The position numbers were made by a program, and so were the translations under genes. From positions 1 to 64,000 of the forward strand of contig JAQWPT010000032.1 of the NCBI GenBank assembly GCA_029245245.1: DNA of 64,000 bases, read 5' to 3'. This document shows positions 27,907 to 36,337 of this stretch, one piece after another. Under the pieces are notes generated by a model. That model saw nothing but the letters and a program-made list of their open reading frames with translations. It searched no databases and was not told where the DNA came from. Source of the DNA: Phycisphaerales bacterium (GTDB lineage Bacteria > Planctomycetota > Phycisphaerae > Phycisphaerales > SM1A02). Each line of letters begins with the position of its first letter. Position 1 is the stretch's first letter.

Positions 27907-28185
27907 ATGGACCGCTTGCGCACAACCGGGACAGAGAGCATTTCAAGTACACCCGTAAGACGACCCTGGACCAGGATCGGGCTCTTGTCACTCATCATCG
28001 CCCTGTGCGCCGCTGGCCTGGCCAGCACATCACCGAGTGATCTTGGTGCGGCCACCTGCACAGTCACGCTGACTGAAACCGTGATCAACCCCGATCTCGT
28101 GGAAAGCCACCTGCAGCAACCAGAGTCAGCCCCGATGTCCTTCCGAGTCAGGACCGGAGGCTACGAGACGAATACTGGCCGGTAA
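27907..28185 (+). CDS. Small exported protein of unknown function
   Basis: 92 aa from ATG 27907 with AAAGGAG at ideal distance. After a polar N-terminal 26 residues there is one hydrophobic segment (RIGLLSLIIALCAAGLAST) that may be a membrane anchor or an unusually late signal peptide. The rest (about 45 residues) is polar, with a single cysteine (TCTVTLTETV). No family is recognised. The frame is real if the ribosome site is used; codon use looks like the neighbours. Confidence 0.5.
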   Translation: MDRLRTTGTESISSTPVRRPWTRIGLLSLIIALCAAGLASTSPSDLGAATCTVTLTETVINPDLVESHLQQPESAPMSFRVRTGGYETNTGR

Positions 28186-28283
28186 CTGGACCACCTCGCG
28201 GGCTCTATCGCCGGTTCACAGCATCGGAATCTCGTTTCAGCAGATCGACCATCCTCACTGGTGCCTTCTCCCACTATGGTGGA

Positions 28284-30305
28284 ATGATGCACACCACCAA
28301 GATCGTCATTCCAGCAATCCTGCTTTCAGTTGCCGCAATCGCATCCGGCCGAGGCCTGGTCGGCCCCGACGTGGTCTGCTGGATTGCCGCCGACGGGCAC
28401 GACTATTACGGCAGCGTTGATGGCATCGGTGGGTATTCCACGGGAACCACCTCCTGCAACTGGGGCGATATCCCCGCTGCCTGGTATGGCGGCACGACCG
28501 AGACTCCCTTGATCGCCCAGAACGCCTACCGGCTGCACGAGGGGCGATTCGAACAGATCGGCATGTCATGGCTGAAGCACTCCTTCTGCGCCTTGAGCCA
28601 GTCAGGATGCGGCGAGTGCCAGAGCACCGATTGTGACACCCTTGGAATCGGATGCGCAGACACCTATGGAGCCGGCCTGAACTCCCATGGCAGCGGCCCC
28701 CGTTCGGTCGTCAATGCCGTCACGGGCGAGTACCCCTACCCGTTCGGGTTGAGCAACTCCGGGCCCAGCGCCATTCGAGGCAACCTGCAGATCAAGGACA
28801 TCGACATGGAGCCGAGCCTGAACCCGGGAGCCCGGTATTTCATCGAAGGCCAGTACGTGTGCCCGGATGAGGACGAGTTCAGCACCCAGTTCAACAACGC
28901 CTCCTGGCGGGAGGTACTGGTCCAGGACGTGGGCGTCATGACGAATCTCGGCGACACCGTGGTGGCCGAGGCCGCCATCAAGGCCTGGAAACAGATCGAT
29001 CCGGACGTGGTGGAAACGGAGCACCTGATTCCCGGCGACGGGCTGGTGATCCTCTCGGCCAAGGCCGTCGACCTGGGCAACGGGTACCACCGCTACGAAT
29101 ACGCCTGCTGGAACCAGAACAGTGACCGGAGCATCGGCCGGTTCACGCTACCGCTGCCCTCCGGGGCCACGGTGGTGAACATCGGCTTCCACGACGTGGA
29201 CTACCACAGCGGCGAGGTCATCGACTCGACGGACTGGACCTGGGACATCGCCGGCTACGCGATCACCTGGAGCACCCAGTCGTACGAAGAGAACGAAATG
29301 GCCAACGCCATTCGCTGGGGCTCACTCTACAACTTCAGGGTCGACGTCTCCGCCGAACCCATGGAGGGCGCCGTGCTGCTGGGCCTCTTCAAGCCCGGCC
29401 CGGACCCGGACCAGTACCTCTCCACCATCGTGCCCATGGGCGCGTTGATCGACCCCTGCAACCTGCCGCTGGGAGCATGCCCGGTGGACATCGATGGCAG
29501 CGAGTTCGTGACTGTTGACGATCTCCTGGAGGTCATCGGGCAGTGGTCCGACTGCGGCGACGGAACCTACCGCCCCACCGCCGACGTCAACGGAGACTGC
29601 TGCGTAACCGTTGACGACCTCCTGGAGGTCATCGGCCACTGGGGCGACTACTGCGGGCCGACCGGTGCATGCTGTCTCCAGGATGGATCATGCACCGACG
29701 TGTCCCAACTCGATTGTGACGATCAAACAGGTACATTCCAGGGCGAGGGAACCAACTGCTTCGCCGTCGAGTGCCCCATTCCAGGAGCCTGCTGCCTCGA
29801 TGCGGACACCTGCATGGAGATGCTGCCCGGCCCCTGCGAGGATCTCGACGGAAACTTCCGAGGACCTGCGTCACATTGCAGCGACATCGACTGCAGCCAG
29901 AGCGAATACAACGACGACTGCCAGGACAGCTGGAGCGTCGGCGACGGGCTCTGGGACTTCCAGACGCTTACGGCAACCACCGACGGCCCACAGCATCCCG
30001 AGTGCAAGTACAAGGGACAGACCTTCAATGACATCTGGTTCCGCTACGTGGCCCCGGCCTCGGGCATTCTCGTGGTGAGCACCTGTGACCTGGCGGACTA
30101 CGACACGGATCTCGTGCTGTACGAAGGCTGGAACTGCTACGACTTCACGATGATCAACTGCTCCGAAGACGCACCCGACTGCAGCGGATACACCTCCCAC
30201 ATGGAGTCACCGGTCATCGGTGGCCAGCAGTACATGATCCGCGTCGGCGGATGGGAGTCCGGCGATTCGGGGACGGGCCAGTTGCTGATCGACCTCCTGG
30301 ACTGA
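28284..30305 (+). CDS. Large secreted protein with two dockerin-like and two Cys-rich GACC repeats
   Basis: 673 aa with an N-terminal signal peptide (MMHTTKIVIPAILLSVAAIA). Residues 25-400 are a cysteine-containing globular region without a recognised catalytic motif. Two EF-hand-like units follow: DIDGSEFVTVDDLLEVIGQW and DVNGDCCVTVDDLLEVIGHW. Then come two 37-residue repeats each with six cysteines, beginning GACCLQDGSC and GACCLDADTC. The C-terminal 130 residues resemble the bacterial pre-peptidase-type beta domain (DIWFRYVAPASGILVVSTCD ... DTDLVLYEG). The layout suggests a modular exported protein; no enzyme activity can be assigned. Confidence 0.85.
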   Translation: MMHTTKIVIPAILLSVAAIASGRGLVGPDVVCWIAADGHDYYGSVDGIGGYSTGTTSCNWGDIPAAWYGGTTETPLIAQNAYRLHEGRFEQIGMSWLKHSFCALSQSGCGECQSTDCDTLGIGCADTYGAGLNSHGSGPRSVVNAVTGEYPYPFGLSNSGPSAIRGNLQIKDIDMEPSLNPGARYFIEGQYVCPDEDEFSTQFNNASWREVLVQDVGVMTNLGDTVVAEAAIKAWKQIDPDVVETEHLIPGDGLVILSAKAVDLGNGYHRYEYACWNQNSDRSIGRFTLPLPSGATVVNIGFHDVDYHSGEVIDSTDWTWDIAGYAITWSTQSYEENEMANAIRWGSLYNFRVDVSAEPMEGAVLLGLFKPGPDPDQYLSTIVPMGALIDPCNLPLGACPVDIDGSEFVTVDDLLEVIGQWSDCGDGTYRPTADVNGDCCVTVDDLLEVIGHWGDYCGPTGACCLQDGSCTDVSQLDCDDQTGTFQGEGTNCFAVECPIPGACCLDADTCMEMLPGPCEDLDGNFRGPASHCSDIDCSQSEYNDDCQDSWSVGDGLWDFQTLTATTDGPQHPECKYKGQTFNDIWFRYVAPASGILVVSTCDLADYDTDLVLYEGWNCYDFTMINCSEDAPDCSGYTSHMESPVIGGQQYMIRVGGWESGDSGTGQLLIDLLD

Positions 30306-30326
30306 ACCACAGCACCCACGAAACCA

Positions 30327-30354
30327 CCCCCCGCCGGCTGGTGCCGACGGGGGG
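30327..30354. terminator. Bidirectional hairpin between convergent secreted-protein genes
   Basis: CCCCCCG-CCGGC pairs with GCCG-CGGGGGG around a four-base loop with one internal mismatch, between two convergent stop codons 79 bases apart. No T-run. Confidence 0.6.
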
Positions 30355-30384
30355 CGAGTGGGGCCTGGAGCAGGAATCACGTGC

Positions 30385-32376
30385 TCAGCAGGGTCCCTGG
30401 CTGTTCATCACTTCCAAGGCATCGAGGATGTCCACGACACCGTCGCCATTGAAGTCCCATGCCGGATCGGGTTGCCACGGCTGGTTCAACGCCATCAGGA
30501 GCATGATGGCGTCCGCGAGATCGACGGTCCCGCTGCCATCGAGATCCATCGGGCAGCAGTCAGCACTCATGGTGTTTCCACCCTGGTCGACCCAGAGCCC
30601 CTCGATGTCGTTGGGCGTGTTGTCACAGAAGATCGAGTTTGCGATCCATGGCTGATCCTGGGCGTAGATACCGCCCCCGGTAACCGTGGCCATGTTGCCC
30701 AGGAACCGGCAACTGTTGATGTCGGGCTGGGTATCGATGACCACAAGGCCCGCGCCCAGGTTGGCTCGATTCGATGAGAACTCGGAGTCCGAGATCTCCG
30801 ACTGTCCGGAACCGAGGTACGCACCGCCTGCCGCCCAACTGCTGTAGTTCCCCGACAGGGTGCAGCCACGCAGGATCGACGTGCAGTTGCCATAGGCCAA
30901 TCCACCACCGGTGGAACCGGCAGTATTCTCGGCGATCATGGTTCCCGCCAGCATCACGTTGGCGTTGTATGCCAACTGGGCACCACCGGCGAGCCCTGCC
31001 ATGTTGCCCGTCCAGGTTCCGTCAAATCCCTGGTATGACCCATTCATGGTGAAGAGCCCCGCACCCAACCTGGCCGAGCACTTCTGGAAGATGGACCCCT
31101 CGTCAGTGACGAGGGCCTTGCTCGTCCAGCACCCACCGCCCTGGGAAACAGCGACATTTCGCTCGTAGTTGCAGGACTTCATGACCAGGCTGCCACCATC
31201 CTGCCAGACTCCTGCACCATTGCCCGCCGTGTTTCCACGGAGGTGGGATTCCTGCAGATCCAACTTGGAAAAGCCGGTTGCGTAGATTCCGCCACCTTCC
31301 TTCTCGGCCTTGTTGATGCCGAGTTGACCACCGTGGACAAGAAGCCAGGTTCGCTTGGCATGGATTCCACCGCCACGGTCGGCGCTGTTGTCAAGCACCC
31401 GGCAGTTGACCAACTGGACATCACAGACCTGCGCATTGACGGCAAGCATGTCACAGGCGGAGAGTGCACCGCCCAGGGTCGCCTCGTTGTGCTGCAGGAG
31501 ACAGTCCTGCAGTACGAGTTTCACTGCACCACTGGCACATCGGGCGCCCAGGGCTCCACCGAGTTCCTCGGCACTGTTTCCTGTCATCGTGCATCCTGTG
31601 ACCAGGGCATCCGCCTGACCCGAACCAGACAGGACGGCCATGGCCCCGTAGGCCCTGGCTCGATTGCCGGTAAACGTCGTATCGGTGATGACCACGCTGC
31701 CCTCGAAGGCCAGCAGAGCCCCGCACATCGAGAATGGCTGAACAGCCTCGTTCTGCCTGAACTGGCAGGACTCGATGGACAGGCTCGTCCACTGGGCGTA
31801 CAACCCGCCAGCATGCGAGGCGGAGGCGTTGCTTGAGAAGATGCAGCCGGAGAATGTCGCTTCGGCGTTGATGGCGTACACACCACCGCCATGGCTGGAG
31901 GTGGTGGTGTTGCTGATGAACTCGCAGTCGCTGAAGTAGGGCGAGCCCCCATCGATCCAGACTCCACCACCGCTGGCAGCACTGTTGCGTACGATGCGGC
32001 ATCGGTCGATGCGTGGGCTGGCTCCTTCAAGGAGCAGGCCGCCACCCTTGGTGGCGCTGCCAAGCTGGACGGTCAGGTCCTGCAACTGCGCCGTCGATCC
32101 TTCGCCATTGACGAAGCGAACGACGGAATCGTTGAACTGGGCACCCGAGAGCATGGTGAAATCCATGCCGGCACCCTTGATGGTGATGTGCTTGCCCTGG
32201 AAGTCGACCTGTTCGTTGTAGACGCCGGCCGCCAGTTCGACGACATCGCCGTCCTGGGAAGCCTGCACGGCATCTGCGATCGAGTTGAACTGCTGCGGTA
32301 CCTGGAGCAGGCCTGCCCAGGCAGGAGTTGCCAGAGACAGCGCAGCGACAGCGAAGAGGGTAGTGGTACGGTTCAT
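30385..32376 (-). CDS. Secreted right-handed parallel beta-helix protein with dockerin-like pair
   Basis: About 663 aa from ATG 32376 (AAGGAG upstream). The signal peptide MNRTTTLFAVAALSLATPAWA is followed by VPQQFNSIADAVQASQDGDV, the standard entry of pectin-lyase-like helices. Repeats such as CEFISNTTTSSHGGGVY and CIFSSNASASHAGGLY run to about residue 590. The C-terminus has two complete EF-hand-like units (DLDGSGTVDLADAIMLLM and DFNGDGVVDILDALEVM). No lyase catalytic residues are identifiable, so enzyme or adhesin cannot be decided. It is divergent from a second beta-helix gene at 32677. Confidence 0.88.
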   Translation of the reverse strand: MNRTTTLFAVAALSLATPAWAGLLQVPQQFNSIADAVQASQDGDVVELAAGVYNEQVDFQGKHITIKGAGMDFTMLSGAQFNDSVVRFVNGEGSTAQLQDLTVQLGSATKGGGLLLEGASPRIDRCRIVRNSAASGGGVWIDGGSPYFSDCEFISNTTTSSHGGGVYAINAEATFSGCIFSSNASASHAGGLYAQWTSLSIESCQFRQNEAVQPFSMCGALLAFEGSVVITDTTFTGNRARAYGAMAVLSGSGQADALVTGCTMTGNSAEELGGALGARCASGAVKLVLQDCLLQHNEATLGGALSACDMLAVNAQVCDVQLVNCRVLDNSADRGGGIHAKRTWLLVHGGQLGINKAEKEGGGIYATGFSKLDLQESHLRGNTAGNGAGVWQDGGSLVMKSCNYERNVAVSQGGGCWTSKALVTDEGSIFQKCSARLGAGLFTMNGSYQGFDGTWTGNMAGLAGGAQLAYNANVMLAGTMIAENTAGSTGGGLAYGNCTSILRGCTLSGNYSSWAAGGAYLGSGQSEISDSEFSSNRANLGAGLVVIDTQPDINSCRFLGNMATVTGGGIYAQDQPWIANSIFCDNTPNDIEGLWVDQGGNTMSADCCPMDLDGSGTVDLADAIMLLMALNQPWQPDPAWDFNGDGVVDILDALEVMNSQGPC

Positions 32377-32676
32377 GGTGTCATCTCCTTGCGTGACCGG
32401 CTCTGGCCGGTGATTCCGGGTGGGGACTCGTGTCCTCCACCGAGGAAGAAAGCGGTGAACTGACGTGCTGTGCGCGCCGAATCGGGGGGAACCTGGAGAT
32501 CGCATGAAATCCACCAGGCAAGGTCCGATGGCACCTCTACGCCCCCTTGGAGTAATCGTGTGCCCGAAGATCCCTCATGGCCCCTCCTGAGGCACGCAAG
32601 GCCCACGAACGGCCAAATCCATCCTTGTGCCGGCATCGCACAGATGGTTCAATGGACTTCTGGAGGAGGAGAAACG
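32377..32676. other. Divergent promoter region between two beta-helix genes
   Basis: This 300-base gap holds the start regions of both beta-helix genes: AAGGAG before 32376 (minus) and GGAGGAG before 32677 (plus). I found no convincing additional gene, no RNA gene and no long inverted repeat. A shared regulator would have to act here. Confidence 0.5.
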
Positions 32677-34065
32677 ATGACCATGCGAACCATGACGATG
32701 GCCACCCTGCTGCTGGCCGCCGGTGCCCCGGCTGCCGTGATCGATGTCCCCGGTGACTACACCAGGATCCAGGAGGCCATCGATGCTGCAACCAGCGGAG
32801 ACACGATCTCCATTGCCGCCGGCACCTACAACGAACTGATCGATTTCACGGGCAAGTCCATCACCGTCCATGGCGCCGGCCCCCTGCAGACCACCATCGA
32901 CGGCACGGGCATCGAGGGATCCGTCGTCACCTTCACCAGTGGCGAAGGCCCGGACAGCATCCTCCGTGACGTAACCATCACCGGAGGCACGGGGACCATC
33001 GCTCCCGACCCGGTCTTCGGCAACGTCCTGTGCGGTGGTGGCCTGTACCTCTTCGGCTCGTCCCCGACGATCCAGAACTGCCTGGTCACCGGGAACACCA
33101 CCTGGGGCGGCGGAGGCATGTTCAACCTGTTCTCGAGCCCGAACGTGGAAGAATGCACCTTCAGGTCCAACCAGGCCGAGGGGCATGGCGGCGGGTCCTA
33201 CAACCTCGATCACTCCGACCCGAAGTTCACCGACTGCGTCTTTGAACTCAACGACGCAGTGTGGGGCGGCGGAATGACGAGCACGGTGGACTGCTTCCCC
33301 ACCCTGACCGACTGCGACTTCATCGCCAACACGATCTACAGCGTCGGCGGAGGCATGTTCAACCGTTCCCGCAGTTCCCCCACCATCACCGGGTGCCTGT
33401 TCTATGGCCAGTTCCAGTCAGGCAATCCGCTGGGCAACGGCGCAGGCATCTGTTCGTACGGGGTCGGCAACGGCGGAGGGCCGTGTTATCCAATCATCTC
33501 GAACTGCCACTTCGAACAGAACACCGCCAACGGCGACGCAGGTGGCATCGCCCACGCCTACGAAGTGTTCGCCACCGTGACCGAGTGCTCCTTTGTCGGC
33601 AATCGTGCAGGCCGCAACGGCGGCGGCATGGCCTGCATGGGCAACAAGGACCCGTATTCTCCCAGTGATGCCATCGTGATCGACTGTTTCTTCGAGAACA
33701 ACCATGCCGACGAGTACGGCGGCGGCTTCCACTCCCGCCATAGCGCCCCCTCGGTCTCGGGCAGCGTCATGCAGATGAATACCGCAGGACTCGGCGGCGG
33801 CGGAGCCGGCTTCGAAAACAGCCCGTTGGCCGCCATCGGAACCACGCTCTTCTGTGGAAACCTCCCAGGCAACACGGACGGCCTCTTCGACGACCAGGGC
33901 ACGAACACCTATGACGACGAGTGCCTCCCCTGCCCCGGTGACATCACCGGCGACGGCACGGTGGGCGTCGACGACCTGCTGGCGGTGATCGCCGACTGGA
34001 ACGACCCGTACACCGTCGATGATCTCCTGGAAGTCATCGCCAACTGGAACGCGACCTGTCCCTGA
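32677..34065 (+). CDS. Secreted parallel beta-helix protein with Pmp-like repeats and dockerin-like tail
   Basis: 462 aa from ATG 32677 with GGAGGAG upstream. A short signal (MTMRTMTMATLLLAAGAPAA) leads into VPGDYTRIQEAIDAATSGDT. The helix carries many repeats of CxFxxN...GGG: CTFRSNQAEGHGGGSYN, CVFELNDAVWGGGMTS, CSFVGNRAGRNGGGMAC, CFFENNHADEYGGGFHS. This resembles the FxxN/GGA(I/L/V) repeats of Chlamydia polymorphic outer-membrane proteins, but no autotransporter barrel follows. The end is DITGDGTVGVDDLLAVIADW then NDPYTVDDLLEVIANW without a second calcium loop. Confidence 0.88.
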   Translation: MTMRTMTMATLLLAAGAPAAVIDVPGDYTRIQEAIDAATSGDTISIAAGTYNELIDFTGKSITVHGAGPLQTTIDGTGIEGSVVTFTSGEGPDSILRDVTITGGTGTIAPDPVFGNVLCGGGLYLFGSSPTIQNCLVTGNTTWGGGGMFNLFSSPNVEECTFRSNQAEGHGGGSYNLDHSDPKFTDCVFELNDAVWGGGMTSTVDCFPTLTDCDFIANTIYSVGGGMFNRSRSSPTITGCLFYGQFQSGNPLGNGAGICSYGVGNGGGPCYPIISNCHFEQNTANGDAGGIAHAYEVFATVTECSFVGNRAGRNGGGMACMGNKDPYSPSDAIVIDCFFENNHADEYGGGFHSRHSAPSVSGSVMQMNTAGLGGGGAGFENSPLAAIGTTLFCGNLPGNTDGLFDDQGTNTYDDECLPCPGDITGDGTVGVDDLLAVIADWNDPYTVDDLLEVIANWNATCP

Positions 34066-34100
34066 GGAGCCGACCGGGCGAACCTGCCTGCTGATCAGGC

Positions 34101-34895
34101 TCAACTGGCGCTGCGGGCGGCGGGCTTGGGACGCGTGAAGACGAGTTTCATGTCATCGCTCGCCCTGGCATCGCAGCGATAGCCTTCGAGATTGAACTTC
34201 CGAAGGTCCTTGATGGTGCGCGGCCGATGCTCGGCCATCCACCTGGCCACCAGCCCGCGGGCCCGCTTGGCGTGGAACGAGATGAACTTCTCCGTACCGC
34301 CGCTTCGCTGCAGGAAGGTGGTCTGCAGAACGTCCACTCCCAGGGCATCGAACTCGACCGCCTTGGAGTACTCGTCGCTGGCAAGATTCACCAGCACGTC
34401 CGCCTTGATGTCGGCGAGGTCCTTGCGCAGTGTCTTCGTGATCGCGTCTCCCCAGAACTCGTAGAGATTCGAACCGGCCTCGGTCCGGAGTTTCGTCCCC
34501 ATCTCCAGGCGATACGGCTGGATGACATCCAGTGGACGCAGCAGGCCGAAGAGGCCGCTGAGAATCCGAACATGGTCCTGGGCCCACTTGAGCGAGCGGG
34601 CATCGAGCGACCACGCTTCCATCCCCTGGTACACGTCGCCTCGAAAGCACATTGCCGCCGGGCCGCGTGGATTGGAACGGGCCCCGAAGTCCGACCATCG
34701 CTGCGCATTGAGTTTCGCCAGCTTGTCGGAGATCGACATGAGTTTCGAGAGCTTGCCCGCGGTGTACCCCTCGAGGGTCGCAGCCAGATCCCGGGTGCGT
34801 CCCGGGTGCCGGGGCTTCGTGGCGGTGATGCCCCCGGGCACGGCATCCATGTCCAGGGTCTTGGCGGGTGAAAGGATGGCGAGCAGTCCAGTCAT
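34101..34895 (-). CDS. yaaA: YaaA-family peroxide-stress protein
   Basis: 264 aa. The N-terminal LLAILSPAKTLDMD is the family signature, followed by SRKL-type helical segments (LSKLMSISDKLAKLNAQRWS) and FISFHAKRARGLVARWM near the end. YaaA lowers free iron and protects DNA and proteins during hydrogen peroxide stress in E. coli; it is a cytoplasmic DNA-binding protein. It is alone on its strand between secreted-protein genes. Confidence 0.93.
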   Translation of the reverse strand: MTGLLAILSPAKTLDMDAVPGGITATKPRHPGRTRDLAATLEGYTAGKLSKLMSISDKLAKLNAQRWSDFGARSNPRGPAAMCFRGDVYQGMEAWSLDARSLKWAQDHVRILSGLFGLLRPLDVIQPYRLEMGTKLRTEAGSNLYEFWGDAITKTLRKDLADIKADVLVNLASDEYSKAVEFDALGVDVLQTTFLQRSGGTEKFISFHAKRARGLVARWMAEHRPRTIKDLRKFNLEGYRCDARASDDMKLVFTRPKPAARSAS

Positions 34896-35020
34896 GGCGG
34901 GAGGATACTCCAGGATCGCCCCGGGGAGTGCCTGTACGAGCCTTCAGGTGTTTCCCCTCAAACGGTTCTTGACCTGCGCCTGCTGAACCGCTGCAATGGC
35001 AGATGGAGGAGGGAACGAAC

Positions 35021-36331
35021 ATGCCCGCACATCGAATCACGATCCTGACCAGCCTGGTCATCGCCAGCATGGCCATGCATGCCCAAGCAGGAGAAGGCTG
35101 CAGTTACGACTGGACCTGCTGGAACATGTACCCCTATGACGAGGTTCCCGTCTGGACCAACGACGAGCCGGGCGCCCCGGGGCAGTACGACCCCGATGTC
35201 CCCTCCCCGCTGCTGATCTACCTGCACTCCAACGGCCCCTACGGGGGAACGGGCGTGGGCGAAGAGGACTTCTGGCTGCGGCTCTGGCCTGCTGGCCAGG
35301 ACGAATACGACTCCTTCGCGGGTCTGAAGAACTGGCCCATCGAGTACGTGCCCCAGGACGGTGGCCCACCCCAGGAGACGGGCTGGATCTACGCCCTTCC
35401 CAACGGGGCCGTGGACACACCCAATGACGCGACCTGCGCCGACGTGGGCAGCTGGGCCTACTGGCGATACTGGAACGCCACCCCCAACTGCTGCGCCTAC
35501 AACTGGTACGAGGAAGGCTCCTACACCGAGGTGAGCTGGGAGGCCCCTGACCACGCGACCTACCTGAACAACCTCATCGCCTGGATCAAGCTCAACTACA
35601 ACGTGGACGAGAACCGGGTGTACATCTACGGCTATTCCAACGGCGGCTACATGTGCCACCGCATGGCCTGCGAGAACGGCAACTCCGGGTTCTACGGGTA
35701 CCCGGACCCGGATGTCGAACCCAGCGGCGACATCATTCCACCCCAGGCCATCGCCGCGGTGGGCACCTATGCCGGCGTGACCTTCATGGATCCCGAAAAC
35801 TGCCACGGGGTGTGGCCCACCAACGTGCTGCACACCCACGACATCGGCGACCAGTCGTGCCTGTACGCCGGCGGCCTCGACCTGGACTTCGCCGGTGAGT
35901 GCTACCCGGGCTACCCGCGCCCCTACCCCGGAGCCATCGCCACCGTGAGCTCATGGATCTTCATGAACGAAACCACCGGCGACGGCGAGATCCTCGAACC
36001 GGTCCAGCCCTTCGACCTGGCCGTCCCCTACAGCACGGCGCAGGTCATCAACTGGCCCGGTGGCCGCTACGGGTCGACGGTTCAGCACTGGCGAGGCATC
36101 TTCGGATCCCACGGCGCGACCTTCTCCAACGACTACCGCAACCGGCTCATCCAGTGGTTCCTGGAGAACCCGCGACCGGACTACCTCATCGGTGAACCCT
36201 GCGTCGGTGATCGTGACGACGACGGTACGGTCGGGGTCAACGACCTGCTGATGGTGATCGCCGGCTGGGGCGCACCGTACGACGTCGACGACCTGCTGCT
36301 GGTCATCCAAGCCTGGGGCGAGTGCCCGTAG
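35021..36331 (+). CDS. Secreted esterase/PHB-depolymerase-like hydrolase with dockerin-like tail
   Basis: About 436 aa from ATG 35021, which has GGAGGAGGG directly upstream; the ATG at 35003 is part of that site. After a signal peptide (ending MAMHAQAGEG) comes an alpha/beta-hydrolase region with the nucleophile motif YIYGYSNGGYMCHRM and an oxyanion segment LLIYLHSNGPYGGTG. It resembles polyhydroxybutyrate depolymerase-like and feruloyl-esterase-like exported hydrolases. The tail is DRDDDGTVGVNDLLMVIAGW then GAPYDVDDLLLVIQAW, again with the second calcium loop missing. The substrate is unknown. Confidence 0.85.
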   Translation: MPAHRITILTSLVIASMAMHAQAGEGCSYDWTCWNMYPYDEVPVWTNDEPGAPGQYDPDVPSPLLIYLHSNGPYGGTGVGEEDFWLRLWPAGQDEYDSFAGLKNWPIEYVPQDGGPPQETGWIYALPNGAVDTPNDATCADVGSWAYWRYWNATPNCCAYNWYEEGSYTEVSWEAPDHATYLNNLIAWIKLNYNVDENRVYIYGYSNGGYMCHRMACENGNSGFYGYPDPDVEPSGDIIPPQAIAAVGTYAGVTFMDPENCHGVWPTNVLHTHDIGDQSCLYAGGLDLDFAGECYPGYPRPYPGAIATVSSWIFMNETTGDGEILEPVQPFDLAVPYSTAQVINWPGGRYGSTVQHWRGIFGSHGATFSNDYRNRLIQWFLENPRPDYLIGEPCVGDRDDDGTVGVNDLLMVIAGWGAPYDVDDLLLVIQAWGECP

Positions 36332-36337
36332 AAGCAA

